Assembly (NCBI GenBank): GCA_964017235.1
Contig: OZ024933.1
Location: 64,834,255 to 64,898,254 of the forward strand
Reading direction: 5' to 3'
DNA length: 64,000 nt
From: Sabellastarte sp. h YS-2021
Taxonomy: Eukaryota; Annelida; Polychaeta; Sabellida; Sabellidae
Positions 62,737 through 64,000 of the stretch are shown here, one piece after another (the first letter of the stretch is position 1; each line of letters begins with the position of its first letter). The translations under genes were made by a program, and so were the position numbers. The notes below the pieces were generated by a model. That model made no database searches and was not told where the DNA came from. It saw only the letters and a program-made list of their open reading frames with translations.

Positions 62737-63110
62737 ATCTCAAATAGGGCCCACTTTGACTTGTAGATGGTCCTTGTTGATGACCTTTGAGGGGCAGCAA
62801 TTCCACAGAGAAGCCTTGTTCTTGGAGCTGTCCACTCCTAGACACCAGGCATGGAGGTTGAGATGTTGAGGATTGCTGTGAAACACTTGATTATGGGACT
62901 GTTTGAGAAGTGTCGTTGACACTGGTAATTAGAGTGGGATCTCTGTTGAGAGCTGCACTAGGTCCCAAAACCAGGGCATCCCTGGCCAGTCTGAAGCTAT
63001 TACAATGATGAGGCATTTGCATTGCCTGATTTATTGGATCACCCTGTGAAGGAGAGGCGTGGGAAGGTAGGCATAAGTAGTGAGACCCGACCAGTTTATG
63101 TTCAGAGCAT

Positions 63111-64000
63111 CTAATTGTCCCAAGCATTTTGGTCTGAGACCGGAGATACATACAAAGGAACCTTGTGGCTCAGACGAGTGGTAAATAGATCTACATGAGG
63201 AGTGAACCACTTTTGACAGATTCGTTTGAACACTTGCGGATGCAGTGACCATTCTGTTGACTGGACTTGGTTTGACCTGGACAGAAGGTCGGCCATCACA
63301 TTCAGACACCCTGGAATGTGCCTGGCTCTTAGAGTTATCTGGTAATGATGGTACCAGGTCACCAGGGAAGCATACATCTCTGCTGAGTGGATTCCTTCTT
63401 CTTTGTTTATGTAGGCTACTACTGAGTTGTCTGTAGCAACCAACACTGTTTGGTTTTGGCACTGGTCATTGAACCTTTTCAGGGCCAGAGATACCTTATT
63501 CAACTCTAGAACATTTATGTGTAGCCTTTTTTCCCTGTCTGACCACAGACCTTTGGTAGAGACTTGCCCTAAGTGAGTGCCCCAACCTTCATTTGAGGCG
63601 TCTGTAAAGATTTGGATACTGTGGTCTTTGGGGTGAAGGTCTACGCCCTTCATCACATTTGCGGGATTTTGCCACCAATCTAGGGGAGCTGAAATGGTCT
63701 CTGACCAAGGAAGGAGGCTGTCCAACAACTGAGGATATCTCCAGTGCTCCTTGGGGTGAAACTGAAAGGGCCTCATGTGAAAGCGTCCCTCCAGGACCAT
63801 TTTCTCCATTGAGGTAAGCAACCCAATAATTATAGTGACATCAAACATCTTGCAGTCAAAACATGCTTTGACTTTAGTCGTAGGATCAAATTCTGAAGTT
63901 TGAGCCATCTCTCTTGAGTGGGTTTTACAAGGGTTGAATCTAGGTGGTATTCCTAGCTCACGAACGAAAACACCTGAGATGGTTTGAGTTCGGACTTCTT
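63111..64000 (-). pseudogene. DIRS RNase H domain and connection
   Basis: Open from the window edge: GVFVRELGIPPRFNPCKTHS, then GRFHMRPFQFHPKEHW, the RNase H blocks IQIFTDASNEGWGTHLG (first Asp), HINVLELNKVSLAL (Glu) and VLVATDNSVVAYINK (Asp), then ARHIPGCLNVMADLLSR and DLFTTRLSHKVPLYVSP. The catalytic D-E-D residues are intact. An internal ATG at 63908 is not a true start because the frame is open further upstream. The frame is lost shortly after 63111. Confidence 0.82.

Larger units (their letters stand above)
61665..64000 (-). mobile_element. DIRS-type retrotransposon, 3' part, decayed
   Basis: In minus-strand order: reverse transcriptase tail and RNase H (64000-63111), then a tyrosine recombinase (62736-61665). 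This combination, with no integrase or LTR, is specific to DIRS-like elements. The RT catalytic region lies beyond 64000. Several frameshifts and stops (62254, 62740-63110) break the frames. The 3' terminal repeat structure is not identified left of 61665. Confidence 0.82.

Overview
The window is animal nuclear DNA, AT-rich, with split genes and a very high load of interspersed repeats. tRNA-derived SINEs, a 5S-rRNA-derived SINE, L2-like LINEs, a DIRS element, PIF/Harbinger DNA and many palindromic or foldback elements together suggest a marine invertebrate, most likely a mollusc. That taxonomic guess is inference from repeat style, not from a marker gene.

Two host genes can be reconstructed. 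Gene 1 (minus strand, 24660 down to 7062) has six coding exons whose splice phases all agree and give one 437-residue protein. It has a cysteine-containing N-terminal part, a Ser/Pro/Arg-rich low-complexity middle and a well-structured C-terminus. I do not recognise the family. Gene 2 (plus strand, 38980 to 59278) has four exons giving a 212-residue secreted protein: signal peptide, PAN/apple-like domain, Link-like four-cysteine module and a short acidic tail. Its third intron is about 17 kb long.

Layout. 1-7061: non-coding, with a palindrome cluster, a MITE and SINE debris. 7062-24660: gene 1, with introns holding a 2.8-kb tandem-array element (itself invaded by an L2 fragment), SINEs, a poly-A retroposon, TIR elements, a 147-bp satellite and a foldback element just inside intron 1. 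24661-38979: intergenic, with a 51-bp minisatellite, L2 fragments, SINEs, a SINE-in-SINE nest and a 760-bp palindromic array. 38980-59278: gene 2, whose introns 1 and 2 carry a foldback element and a MITE. Intron 3 carries a second copy of the tandem-array element and one old LINE split by five later insertions: a small MITE, a Harbinger transposon, a satellite-bearing element, an L2 and a foldback element. 59279-61660: sparse. 61665-64000: the 3' part of a DIRS-type retrotransposon on the minus strand, running off the window.

Most open frames in the window belong to decayed transposons. The most unusual recurring theme is DNA made of short self-complementary units. It occurs both as free arrays and as the arms of foldback elements, with a different unit sequence at each locus.
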